Source: Sphingomonas jatrophae (GTDB taxonomy: Bacteria > Pseudomonadota > Alphaproteobacteria > Sphingomonadales > Sphingomonadaceae). From it: a stretch of 64,000 nt of DNA. Each line of letters opens with the position of its first letter. Positions within the stretch are counted from its first letter, which is position 1. Below are positions 25,036 to 33,809 of this stretch, piece by piece. Under the pieces are notes generated by a model. That model searched no databases. It saw only the letters and a list, made by a program, of their open reading frames with translations, and had not been told where the DNA came from. The stretch lies in assembly GCF_900113315.1 (NCBI RefSeq), contig NZ_FOZG01000001.1:186001-250000 (forward strand). The letters run 5' to 3'. Made by a program: the position numbers and the translations under genes.

Positions 25036-25772
25036 TGCGCGATCTCGAACGCGTGACCAACGAGGCGGCGAACCTCCTCGCCAGCAAGGCGGGCGACATG
25101 CTCCACCGCCTCTCGCCCGAAGGCCGTCGCATGCGCGAGCGGGCCAAGGCGCGGCGGCGGGCGGCGATGATGCGCGGCTTCCGCCGGCTGCTGCTCGCCT
25201 GGGCGGCGGTGGTGATCGGGGCGATGGCTTATGGCATCATCGTCGCGCCGCTCGGGGTGACGGGCGTGATGGCGGTGGCGGCGTTGCTGCTGCTCGCCAC
25301 CGTCGCGGTGCTCGCCATGTCGAGCACCCCCGCCGAGACGCCGGTCAGCCTCGCGCAGGCGGATCTCCCGTTGCTGCCGTCGCGCACCGAGGCATGGCTG
25401 GTCAGCGAGCGGCCCGCGCTGCCCGCTCCCGCCGCGCGGCTGAGCGACGGCATCGGCCTCCGGCTGGAGGCGCTCGCGCCGCAGCTCCAGCGGCTCGACC
25501 CTGCCGATCCCGCGGCGCATGCGGTGCGCAAGCTCATCGCCGAGGATCTGCCGGAGCTCGTCGAAGGCTATAAGCGCGTCCCCGAATCCCTGCGCACCCA
25601 GGCCCGAGACGGTCGCCAGAGCCCGGACCAGCAGCTGACCGAGGGTCTGCGCGTCGTCGACGAAGAGCTGAAGCGCATGTGCGAACAGCTCGCCTCCGGC
25701 GAACTCGACAAGCTCGCCGTCCAGGGCCGCTACCTCGAACTCAAATATCGCGACGCCGACCGGCTGGGCTGA
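25035..25772 (+). CDS. Membrane protein coupled to TelA (XpaC-like)
   Basis: A 245-residue protein. A basic amphipathic N-terminus (to about residue 45) is followed by two hydrophobic segments (about 48-90) and a cytoplasmic helical C-terminal domain. The arrangement and its position right after telA resemble XpaC, the partner of TelA-type proteins in Bacillus, although sequence identity cannot be judged here. The start overlaps the telA stop, and GGCTGGAGG lies just upstream. A joint role with TelA at the membrane under stress is likely. Confidence 0.65.
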   Translation: MRDLERVTNEAANLLASKAGDMLHRLSPEGRRMRERAKARRRAAMMRGFRRLLLAWAAVVIGAMAYGIIVAPLGVTGVMAVAALLLLATVAVLAMSSTPAETPVSLAQADLPLLPSRTEAWLVSERPALPAPAARLSDGIGLRLEALAPQLQRLDPADPAAHAVRKLIAEDLPELVEGYKRVPESLRTQARDGRQSPDQQLTEGLRVVDEELKRMCEQLASGELDKLAVQGRYLELKYRDADRLG

Positions 25773-25895
25773 GCTGGGTCGGTCACCCAAGTACTGACGA
25801 TCGGAAGCACGTTCCCTGACCTCCTCATGCGGCCTTGATCCTCAATGATTTACCGGTAGGCGGTCCGCAGCAATCCCCGCTCCGAGAGGCCGACC

Positions 25896-27203
25896 TTGGA
25901 TCCCGCTGTCCGCGAACCTCTCGAAGCCGACACGCAGGTCCATGCGCCGCCGCCGCCGGCCGGCATGATGAAGCTCGTCGGCGCGGGCGTGGTGACGGGG
26001 GCGGCGGACGACGATCCCTCCGCCATCGGCACCTATGCCAGTGCGGGGGCCAAGTTCGGGCTCGGCTTTCTGTGGATCGCGCCCGTCCTGCTGCCGATGA
26101 TGTATGTCGTCACTTATCTGTCCGCCAAGATCGGGCAGGTCTACGGCAAGGGCCTGTTCGCCTGCATCCGCGATCAGTTCCCGCGCTGGGTGCTGGTGCC
26201 GATGGTGACGCTCGCCATCATCGGCAACGTGATCGAGGCGGCGGCGGATCTGGGCGGCATCGGTGCGGCGGTGAACCTGCTGGTGCCGATCCCCGTGCCG
26301 CTGATCGTCGTCGCGGCGGCCGGCCTCATCTTCCTGCTGCAGTATCTCGGCTCCTACACGCTGATCCGCCGGATTTTCCGCTGGCTGGCGCTGATCCTGT
26401 TCGCCTATGTCGCCGCCGCGATCCTGGCACGGCCCGATCCGCTCGAGATCCTCCGCGCGACGTTCGTGCCGCGCATTCAGTTCACGGCCGAGTTCGTCGC
26501 GCTCGTCGTCGCGTGCATCGGCACGTCGCTCTCCGCCTATGTCTATACCTGGCAGTCGAACCAGGAGGTTGAGGAGCAGATCGCCATCGGCCGCCGCCGG
26601 CTGTGGCAGCGCAAGGGCGCGACCCGGCAGGAGATGAAGGCGACCAGCCGCGACGTGCTGACCGGCATGATCTTCTCCAACGTGATCCTCTACTTCATCA
26701 TCATGTCGACCGGGCTGACCCTGCACCCGGCCGGCCAGACCGAGATCGACACCGCCGCCCAGGCTGCCGCGGCGCTGGAGCCGCTGGCGGGGGCAGGGGC
26801 AAAATGGCTGTTCGCCGCGGGCATCATCGGCGTCGGGTTCCTCGCCGTGCCGATCATGACGACCGGCGCCGCCTATGACGTGGTGCAGGGCCTCGGGCGG
26901 GAGGGGAGCCTGCAGGATCGGCCGAGCCGGAATCGGCTGTTCTACGGCGTCATCGCCCTCGTCACGGTGGTGGCGGCGGGCATGAACTTCCTCGGGCTCA
27001 ATCCCATGAAGATGCTGGTTTGGTCCGGCATCGTCCAGGGCTTCCTCGTGCCGCCGCTTCTGTTCCTGATGATGCTGCTGACCAACAGCCGGAAGGTGGT
27101 GGGCGCCCGAACGAACGGACGCTGGACGAACGCGCTCGGCTGGGCGACCACGCTGATCACCTTTCTGTGCACCGCAACGCTCGTGCTCACCTGGATCTGG
27201 TGA
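25896..27203 (+). CDS. Nramp-family divalent metal transporter, non-canonical site
   Basis: A 435-residue protein with about 11 transmembrane helices, family Nramp. The helix 1 motif is DDDPSAIGTYASAG instead of the canonical DPGN. Helix 6 has GVGFLAVPIMTTGAAYDV in place of the A-x-M-P-H metal site. This is the pattern of a large bacterial subgroup whose ion is not established. The TTG at 25896 is chosen for its GAGAGG ribosome site; the first ATG would remove only the disordered N-terminus. I see no riboswitch or metal-box in the 123-base gap upstream. Confidence 0.85.
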   Translation: MDPAVREPLEADTQVHAPPPPAGMMKLVGAGVVTGAADDDPSAIGTYASAGAKFGLGFLWIAPVLLPMMYVVTYLSAKIGQVYGKGLFACIRDQFPRWVLVPMVTLAIIGNVIEAAADLGGIGAAVNLLVPIPVPLIVVAAAGLIFLLQYLGSYTLIRRIFRWLALILFAYVAAAILARPDPLEILRATFVPRIQFTAEFVALVVACIGTSLSAYVYTWQSNQEVEEQIAIGRRRLWQRKGATRQEMKATSRDVLTGMIFSNVILYFIIMSTGLTLHPAGQTEIDTAAQAAAALEPLAGAGAKWLFAAGIIGVGFLAVPIMTTGAAYDVVQGLGREGSLQDRPSRNRLFYGVIALVTVVAAGMNFLGLNPMKMLVWSGIVQGFLVPPLLFLMMLLTNSRKVVGARTNGRWTNALGWATTLITFLCTATLVLTWIW

Positions 27204-27237
27204 GGCTCGCGATCGAGCCCTGACCGCTCAGGCTCGC

Positions 27238-27423
27238 TTACTCCTCGTCCGGAAGGTCGGCGCCCAGCTTGGCGGCCATCCGGCGCACCTCCTCGTCGCT
27301 CGGCGGCTCGGGCAGGTCTTGGCCAGGTGCGAGCGCGTCGTCGGGGATGCCGGGCGCGGTGCCGGCGATATTCTCGTCGATCGCGCGCTCATTGGCGCCG
27401 TCGGTGATCTTCTCGCGGGTCAT
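27238..27423 (-). CDS. Small acidic protein of unknown function
   Basis: A 61-residue, highly charged protein without hydrophobic segments. The first third is Asn/Glu-rich (TDGANERAIDENIAG), the middle is Pro-rich and the end is a short acidic helix (DEEVRRMAAKLGADLPDEE). A strong AAGGAGAG ribosome site precedes the ATG, and codon use resembles its neighbours, so it is probably real. It converges on the metal transporter with a gap of 34 bases. No family recognised. Confidence 0.65.
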   Translation of the reverse strand: MTREKITDGANERAIDENIAGTAPGIPDDALAPGQDLPEPPSDEEVRRMAAKLGADLPDEE

Positions 27424-27539
27424 GTTCGCTCTCCTTGTCAGGCAGATAAACTCGCGGGGACCGCCCGATGTTGCAGCCGCTTGTGCGCGTGCAACCGATG
27501 CGCCGCCCGCCGATTATCGCGGAAAAGGGAGATCAAACG

Positions 27540-27896
27540 ATGCGGTCATGGACGATGGTGGCGGCAGCGCTGTTGGCGGCGGGGTGCGGCGGGGCTGACG
27601 ATCCGGTGGTGATCGACGGCAGCAGCCAGGAGGCGTTCGAGCAGACGCTCGCCGCGGCCAAGCGCGACGTCGGCCCGAGCGATCGCCTGAAGGTGGAGGC
27701 GGCGCTGGCCGAATATCGCGCGCGCATCTTTGCCAAGGCGGACAATCGGCAGGAGTTCCAGCGCCTCTACCGCGCCGGCCTGGACGGACTGACCGTGCCC
27801 GCCATCGCCGCCCAGTTCGACAAGGATGTGGACCGCGTCGGCGGCAAGGCGGCGGACGCCATCTTCGACGCCAAGCGGGCGCTGAAAGGCGGTTAA
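27540..27896 (+). CDS. Small lipoprotein (DUF6694-like)
   Basis: A 118-residue exported lipoprotein. The N-terminus MRSWTMVAAALLAAGCGG ends in a good lipobox. The mature protein is helical, with DGSSQEAFEQTL and a C-terminal KRALKGG. This looks like the small DUF6694 lipoproteins, whose function is unknown. AAGGGAGA precedes ATG 27540. A longer frame from 27468 would spoil the signal peptide. Confidence 0.75.
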   Translation: MRSWTMVAAALLAAGCGGADDPVVIDGSSQEAFEQTLAAAKRDVGPSDRLKVEAALAEYRARIFAKADNRQEFQRLYRAGLDGLTVPAIAAQFDKDVDRVGGKAADAIFDAKRALKGG

Positions 27897-27942
27897 GCCA
27901 CAAACAGGCTTGCCCGCGGGCGTCGGCGAAAACGCTCATTAA

Positions 27943-27965
27943 GCATTGCATGTCATTGCAAATGC
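27943..27965. promoter_or_regulatory. Dyad abutting the start codon of the c-di-GMP gene
   Basis: GCATTGCA and TGCAAATGC form an inverted repeat (one extra base in the right arm) around TGTCAT. The right arm ends on the base before the ATG at 27966. No ribosome-binding sequence is visible, so the dyad occupies the place where one would be. Confidence 0.45.
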
Positions 27966-30179
27966 ATGACTCGCACCGGGAATGTGCCGCACGCTGATAG
28001 TGCCGGCCAGCGCTACTTCCTGATGATCGTGCTGCCCGCATTCGGCGCGCTGGCGGTTGTCGCGGCGTTGGTCGCGGGGCTCATCCTGCTCTCGGCGCAG
28101 GAGGCGGACCGCGCCGCGGGCGAACGGGACCGGCACGTCATCGCCAGCTCGCTCCGCCAGGGAATCGAGCGGACCGCGCACGATCAGGAAGGCGGCACGG
28201 TGTGGGACGACGCGGTCGTCAACACGCGCGATCCCGCCGCCAACCAGCTCTGGATCGACATGAATGTCGGCGTCTGGATGCACACCTATTTCGGGCACGA
28301 TCAGGCCTATCTGATCGATCCCGATGATCGCCCGGTCTACGCGATGAGCGGTGGGCACAAGCGGCCCGTTGCGAGCTTTGCCGAGGTGTCCGGCGTCGCC
28401 CGCCCGCTCATCGCGCAACTCCGGGCGAAAATGCGCGTGGGGCAGCGGCCGCCAGCTGGGGAGCGCTCGCTGACACCGGGCGCGATCGATCTCGGCCTGG
28501 TGGCGGGGCACCCCGCGATCGTCAGCGTCAAGCCGATCGTCAGCGATACGGGCCTGATCCGCCAGACACCGGGCAAGGAGCCGCTTCACATCAGCGTCCG
28601 CTATGTCGACGGCTCGTTCCTCACCGATCTCGCCCGCGCCAACAGCCTTGAAGGCGCGCGCTTCCTGGAACAGCCGCCGCGGGATCGGGCGCTCGCCGCG
28701 GTTCCGCTGCGCAATGCGCGGGGCACGCCGCTCGGCTATGTCGCGTGGCGGGCCTTCCGGCCAGGCGCGTCGATGGTGTCGCGGATCACGCCGCCGATGC
28801 TGCTGGCACTGGCGCTGGCGATCGCCACCCTGGTCGCGATCCTGCGTCATGTCCGCCGCAACCGGCTGGCCCTTGAGGCCAGCGAGGCGCAGGCGCACCA
28901 TCTCGCCTTCCACGATACGCTGACGGGCCTGCCCAACCGCGCCCGCTTCGACGAACGGCTTGCCGCCGAATTGTCGCGCGTCCGCTCGGGCGCGGGGTCG
29001 GTCGCTCTGCTGTGTCTCGATCTCGATGGCTTCAAGAACGTCAACGACACGCTCGGCCACCCCGCAGGTGACGAGCTGATCCGCCAGGTCGGCGCCCGCC
29101 TCAGCGCCACGATGCGCGGCACCGATCTCGTCGCCCGCCTCGGCGGGGACGAGTTCAGCATCGTCCAGACGGGCAATCCATCGGTGGTTGATACCGAAAT
29201 CCTGTGCATGCGCATCGTCGAGGCGATCAGCGAGCCGTTCGACATCGCCGGCAGCCAGGTGCGCGTCGGCGTCAGCATCGGCGTCGCGATCGGGCCGGAG
29301 CAGGCGAGCGAGGCCAGCGAGCTGTCCCGCAAGGCTGACATCGCGCTCTATGAGGCCAAGCGGCAGGGCAAAGGCCGCTATCTCCACTTCGCCGAGCCGA
29401 TGGACCTCTCCATCCGTCGCCGCAGCGCCATCGAGGCCGGCCTGCGCGAGGCGCTCGCCACCGAGGGCCAGCTGGAGGTCTATTACCAGCCGCTTTATTC
29501 GTCGCGCACCCGCGCGATGAAGGGGGCGGAGGCGCTCGTCCGCTGGCACCATCCGTCGCTCGGCACCGTCTCGCCCGCCATCTTCGTGCCGATCGCTGAA
29601 TCGACCAACCTGATCGCGCCGCTTGGCGAGTGGGTGATGGAGGAGGCGTGCCGTGCCGCCGCCGCCTGGCCGCTGCGGCTGCTGTCGGTGAACGTGTCCG
29701 CAGTCCAGCTGCGCGATCCCGATTTCGCGGACAAGGTGTTCGCGATTCTCGATCGCACCGGCTTCGATCCGCACCGGCTTGAAGTCGAGGTGACGGAGAC
29801 CAGCTTCATCGAGAATGCGAGGCACTGCCGGCCCAACCTCCAGGCGTTGCGCGCCCGCGGGGTGAAGATCGCACTGGACGATTTCGGCACCGGCTATTCG
29901 TCGCTCACCCATCTCCAGCAATTCGACGTGGACCGGATCAAGATCGACCGGTCCTTCGTCAACGCCATCCAGTCGGCGGACGCGGGCAGCCCGATCATCC
30001 GCGCCATCCTCGATCTCGCCGATGCGAGCGGGCTCGACGTGACGGCGGAAGGTGTCGAGACGCAGGCACAAAGCGAGTTCCTGACGCAGGCGGGCTGCGA
30101 TGCGCTGCAAGGCTATCTGCTCGCCCGACCGATGCCGAAGGAGGCGATTGCCGCCCTGTTCGCCGATGCCGCGACCTGA
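27966..30179 (+). CDS. CHASE4-GGDEF-EAL cyclic-di-GMP enzyme
   Basis: A 737-residue inner-membrane signalling protein. Transmembrane helices near 18-44 and 275-295 flank a periplasmic CHASE4-type sensor (GGTVWDDAVVNTRDP). The diguanylate cyclase domain has an intact GGDEF (393-397) and an inhibitory RxxD site (384-387). The phosphodiesterase domain has EAL (522-524), NVSAVQL, EVTETSF, DDFGTGYSS and KIDRSFV, so both activities could be real and the balance may depend on the sensor. The gene has no clear ribosome site and a dyad touches its start. It is followed after five bases by the TorF porin gene. Confidence 0.92.
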   Translation: MTRTGNVPHADSAGQRYFLMIVLPAFGALAVVAALVAGLILLSAQEADRAAGERDRHVIASSLRQGIERTAHDQEGGTVWDDAVVNTRDPAANQLWIDMNVGVWMHTYFGHDQAYLIDPDDRPVYAMSGGHKRPVASFAEVSGVARPLIAQLRAKMRVGQRPPAGERSLTPGAIDLGLVAGHPAIVSVKPIVSDTGLIRQTPGKEPLHISVRYVDGSFLTDLARANSLEGARFLEQPPRDRALAAVPLRNARGTPLGYVAWRAFRPGASMVSRITPPMLLALALAIATLVAILRHVRRNRLALEASEAQAHHLAFHDTLTGLPNRARFDERLAAELSRVRSGAGSVALLCLDLDGFKNVNDTLGHPAGDELIRQVGARLSATMRGTDLVARLGGDEFSIVQTGNPSVVDTEILCMRIVEAISEPFDIAGSQVRVGVSIGVAIGPEQASEASELSRKADIALYEAKRQGKGRYLHFAEPMDLSIRRRSAIEAGLREALATEGQLEVYYQPLYSSRTRAMKGAEALVRWHHPSLGTVSPAIFVPIAESTNLIAPLGEWVMEEACRAAAAWPLRLLSVNVSAVQLRDPDFADKVFAILDRTGFDPHRLEVEVTETSFIENARHCRPNLQALRARGVKIALDDFGTGYSSLTHLQQFDVDRIKIDRSFVNAIQSADAGSPIIRAILDLADASGLDVTAEGVETQAQSEFLTQAGCDALQGYLLARPMPKEAIAALFADAAT

Positions 30180-30184
30180 TCGGG

Positions 30185-30877
30185 ATGGTGTCATTCGGAT
30201 CCGAAGCGCGGCATTGCGCTGCGCCTGCGCGCCTGTCGCGCACCGCCTGGTGCCTGTCGGCAGCCGCCATCGCCCCGCTCACGCCGGCGATGGCGCAGGT
30301 GGAGACGAGCGGCGCGGTCTCGCTCGTCAGCCAGTATCGCTATCGCGGTGAGCGGCAGGCGCCCGGGCCCGATCTGCAGGCGGAGTTCGAGGCTGCCTTC
30401 GCCTCCGGCTGGTCGGTCGACTTCTGGGGCTCCACGCTCGGCCGCCCATCGCTCAAGCGGCTTGAGCTGGACCTCAGCGCCGGCCGCACCGTCCGCCGCG
30501 GTGCGACCAGCATCGGGCTGTTCGCCGATGTCGTCGGCTATACGGAAGGGCAGGGCAGCTATGTGCAGGCCCGCGCGCAAGCCACCCAATCGCTCGGCAA
30601 GGGCATCGTCGAGCTTGAGCTGTCGAGCGCGCCGCAGGGCGGCAGGACCGCATCCTTCCTCTATTCTGGCGTGACCGCCAGCCACCCGATCACCCCCGCG
30701 CTCACCGCCACCGGCCATGCCGGCCTCGATGTCGGCGCGCATGGCCGTGCCGATTGGGCGCTGGCCGGCGCCTGGCAGCGCGGCCCCATGCTGCTCACGC
30801 TCTCCGCCACCGCAACGTCCAGCCGCCAGCGCGGCCGTCGCCCCGCGCTGGTCCTGTCTCTCGCCCGGAATTTCTAA
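30185..30877 (+). CDS. TorF-family outer-membrane porin-like protein
   Basis: A 230-residue exported beta-barrel protein. A long signal peptide ends at AMAQ. The mature start ETSGAVSLVSQYRYRGERQAPGP is the recognition pattern of the TorF family of putative porins, and the last residues (LVLSLARNF) end in phenylalanine as outer-membrane proteins do. It begins five bases after the c-di-GMP gene and its stop overlaps the ATG of the TonB receptor (TAATG), so it is part of a three-gene unit. Confidence 0.8.
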   Translation: MVSFGSEARHCAAPARLSRTAWCLSAAAIAPLTPAMAQVETSGAVSLVSQYRYRGERQAPGPDLQAEFEAAFASGWSVDFWGSTLGRPSLKRLELDLSAGRTVRRGATSIGLFADVVGYTEGQGSYVQARAQATQSLGKGIVELELSSAPQGGRTASFLYSGVTASHPITPALTATGHAGLDVGAHGRADWALAGAWQRGPMLLTLSATATSSRQRGRRPALVLSLARNF

Positions 30878-33156
30878 TGACCCCGCCCCGCTCCACCGCA
30901 CTCATCCTTCTCGCCGCCCTCGCCGCCGCTCCCGTGCATGCCGCCGCAGCGGGCGAGCAGAGCCTCGAGATCGTCGTCACCGCGCAGCGCCGCAGCGAGA
31001 CCGCGCTCTCCGTTCCCGCGGCGATCACCGCGTTCGATCAGAGCTTCCTCGACAGGACCGAGCTGGACGACATCAAGGATCTCGTTACCTTCACGCCCGG
31101 CTTCTCCGGAAATTCGAATGACAGCTTCATCGACGGGCTCGCCGTGCGCGGCATCGCGTCGAGCGATTACGGGATCGGCGGAGATCCCTCGATCGGCATC
31201 TTCAAGGACGGCGTCTATCAGGGACGTACGGGCGCCGCCGTCACCTCGGTCTTCGATCTGGAGCGGGCGGAGGCGCTGCGCGGCCCCCAGGGCTTCCTGT
31301 TCGGCCGCAACGCCATTTCCGGCGCGATCAGCGTCATCACTAACAAGCCGTCGACCGATGCTACCTCCGGCCACCTTTATCTTGGCTATGGCGAGGTCGA
31401 CCGGAAGGAGGGCGAAGTCGCGCTCAACCTGCCGCTCGGCGGCGCCTTTGCGCTGCGCCTTGCCGGCTATGCGACCGATTTTGACGGCTGGGTCGATAAC
31501 GCCAACACCCCCGGCAACGACCGCATCATGGGCGGCAACAAGCAAGCGGGCCGCGTGTCGCTGCTCTATGCGGGCGAGGGCGTCCGCGCGGCCCTGATCG
31601 GCGAGCATGAGCGCCGCCGACTGGACGGCACGCCGTACCGCGCCTCCAACAACGACCGCGAGGTGCTCGATTATCTGAGCGAGGCGCTGGGAGAGCCGGT
31701 GGTGGTCCGCGGCGGGCCCGGTGACGTCGACACCGATCTGATCCGCCCGCAGGATCGCGGCAATGTCAGCAGCGCCAGCCTGCTGATCGACGCCGATCTG
31801 CCCTTCGCCACGCTGAACGCGATCAGCGCGTGGCGCCGGCACCGTTTCTTCTATTCGGAGGATTATGACGGCACCGCGCTGCCGCTCGGCAATTACACGC
31901 AGGCACAACGCGGCACCTATCTCAGCCAGGAGGTGCGGCTGGTGTCGCCCGATGCCGGCGCCTTCACCTGGTCCGCCGGCCTCTCCGGTTATCGCGAGAC
32001 GGTCCGCGCCCGTTTCACCAACGAGGCGGGGGAGGATGCGGTGTGCCGCGCCGGCTTTGGCTATGCCGACTGCGATGCGCTGACGCAGGATCTCTACGGG
32101 GTGGGCTATGTGCCCGCGTCCGGCGGGCTGCTGGTCGACGTCAACGATGCACGCTCGCGCAACACCGGCCTGTCTGGCTTTGCCGACCTCAACTATCGTC
32201 CCGCACGCGCGATCCAGCTCGGCGCGGGCCTGCGCTACAGCTGGGATCGCAAGCGCTTCACGCTCGATGTGCTGCCCTCCGCCAGGACGCTCGGCAATAT
32301 CTGGACCTTTCCCTATTTCACCGAGGGTCCGGTCCGGGATGCCCGCAGCTGGTCCGGTCTCACGCCGCGTGTCTATGCGCGCTGGACGCCGCGGGCCGAT
32401 CTCAGCCTCTACGCCAGCGTCATGCGCGGCTACAAAGCGGGCGGCTATGGCAGCTTCACCGTCGATGCGCCGTCGCCGATCGAGGATTATGGCGCCGTTC
32501 CCGCCGGTACGCGGCCTGACGCGTTCGCGCCTGAGACGATCTGGAGCAAGGAGGCCGGCATCAAGGGCTTCGCTTTCGATCGCCTGCTGTCGTTCGACGT
32601 CACCGCCTTCCACTACATCTACCGCAATCTCCAGACCGTCTTCTTCGACACCGACACGCGGACGCAGCAGGTGATCAATGTCGGCCGTGTGCGCGGGCAG
32701 GGGGTGGAGGCGGCGCTGGGCCTCCGCCTAGGCCGACGCTTCGACGTCTCCGGCAACGTGACGTGGACGGACACGAAGAAGAGCGGCGACCGCGATTGCA
32801 CGTCTCGCGATTGCGGCGGCCTGCTCAACCCGCGCTGGGCGAGCAGCGGCATCGCCACGTTCCACCAGCCGCTACCGCTCGGCGAGGCCTATCTCCAAGG
32901 CGAGTGGAGCTACCAGGGCCATCGCCGCGAAAGCTATGACTGGCGCGGCATCACCCGCCGCCCTGCCTACACCGAGGTCAACCTCCGCCTCGGCCTGCGC
33001 TCGGACAAGGGGTGGGAGCTGATCCTCTACGTCCAGAACCTGCTCGATCAACGCCGCTACCGTGGCGTCGAAAATGGCGGCGACCTCACCCCCGCGACGG
33101 TCTGGGGCGTCACCCAGCCGCGCAATGTCGGCGTGGACTTGCGGACGCGGTTCTAG
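30877..33156 (+). CDS. TonB-dependent outer-membrane receptor
   Basis: A 759-residue receptor. It has a signal peptide (to VHAAAAG), EIVVTAQRR near the TonB box, a plug with VRGIASSDYGIGGDPSIGIFKDGVY and EALRGPQGFLFGRNAISG, and a barrel that ends in GVDLRTRF with terminal phenylalanine. The start overlaps the TorF-type gene, so both should be made together. The upstream cyclic-di-GMP enzyme suggests that uptake of this ligand is tied to attachment or surface life. The ligand is not named by the sequence; no siderophore or sugar genes lie nearby. Confidence 0.92.
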   Translation: MTPPRSTALILLAALAAAPVHAAAAGEQSLEIVVTAQRRSETALSVPAAITAFDQSFLDRTELDDIKDLVTFTPGFSGNSNDSFIDGLAVRGIASSDYGIGGDPSIGIFKDGVYQGRTGAAVTSVFDLERAEALRGPQGFLFGRNAISGAISVITNKPSTDATSGHLYLGYGEVDRKEGEVALNLPLGGAFALRLAGYATDFDGWVDNANTPGNDRIMGGNKQAGRVSLLYAGEGVRAALIGEHERRRLDGTPYRASNNDREVLDYLSEALGEPVVVRGGPGDVDTDLIRPQDRGNVSSASLLIDADLPFATLNAISAWRRHRFFYSEDYDGTALPLGNYTQAQRGTYLSQEVRLVSPDAGAFTWSAGLSGYRETVRARFTNEAGEDAVCRAGFGYADCDALTQDLYGVGYVPASGGLLVDVNDARSRNTGLSGFADLNYRPARAIQLGAGLRYSWDRKRFTLDVLPSARTLGNIWTFPYFTEGPVRDARSWSGLTPRVYARWTPRADLSLYASVMRGYKAGGYGSFTVDAPSPIEDYGAVPAGTRPDAFAPETIWSKEAGIKGFAFDRLLSFDVTAFHYIYRNLQTVFFDTDTRTQQVINVGRVRGQGVEAALGLRLGRRFDVSGNVTWTDTKKSGDRDCTSRDCGGLLNPRWASSGIATFHQPLPLGEAYLQGEWSYQGHRRESYDWRGITRRPAYTEVNLRLGLRSDKGWELILYVQNLLDQRRYRGVENGGDLTPATVWGVTQPRNVGVDLRTRF

Positions 33157-33298
33157 TGAGTTGGGCCCCGGGTGAACGGCAAAGGCGTGTCGAAAGCGGG
33201 CACGGGATCAGCGCCTGACACAGCCGCGTCCCGCCACGACCGCTATACGCACGCCCGCGTTCGTGCGAGCCTGTCCAAGACCCTCGGGAGTGCGCGCC

Positions 33299-33790
33299 AT
33301 GAACGTCCGACCGCTGATCGCTTGCCTGTTGCCCGCCGCCTTGTCGCTTTCCACGCCAGCGGCCGCCGCGTGGCGGCCCGGCAGCCCGGATGTTGCCGCG
33401 GCGGCCAAGGACGCGCGCATCGCCGCGGCACTCGCGGCGGTCGACCGGATCGACCAAGCCGCGGTGGACGGCGATCCGGCCGCCTTCGCTGCGCTGCTGG
33501 ATGACGACCTTGCCGTCAACAATCCTCAAAACGGCGTGTCGGTGCGCGGGGTGACGGGCAGGCGGAGTGCTGCGGGCCAGATCAGCTATTCGCGCTACGA
33601 TCGCGTCATCGACTATGCTGGCCTCCGCGGCGACATGGTGCTGCTGATGGGGGAGGAGATCGTCATCCCCAAGGCGCAGGACGGCCCGGCGCCGCGCGCG
33701 GTGCACCGCCGCTTCACCGATCTCTGGCGCCCTCTACCCGCGGGCTGGAGACTGACAGCGCGACAGGCGACGATCATCCCGCGCCCCTGA
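33299..33790 (+). CDS. Exported NTF2-like (SnoaL/DUF4440-type) protein
   Basis: A 163-residue protein with a signal peptide ending in PAAAAW. The mature domain (AAVDRIDQAAVDGDPAAFAALLDDDLAVNNPQ, later RRFTDLWRPLPAGWRLTARQA) is the cone-shaped NTF2-like fold, used as a small-molecule binding or enzymatic domain. The start ATG 33299 has GGGAG upstream. It stands alone; the 142-base gap before it shows nothing notable. Ligand unknown. Confidence 0.7.
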   Translation: MNVRPLIACLLPAALSLSTPAAAAWRPGSPDVAAAAKDARIAAALAAVDRIDQAAVDGDPAAFAALLDDDLAVNNPQNGVSVRGVTGRRSAAGQISYSRYDRVIDYAGLRGDMVLLMGEEIVIPKAQDGPAPRAVHRRFTDLWRPLPAGWRLTARQATIIPRP

Positions 33791-33809
33791 GCTTCCGGTC
33801 TGGCCGCCC

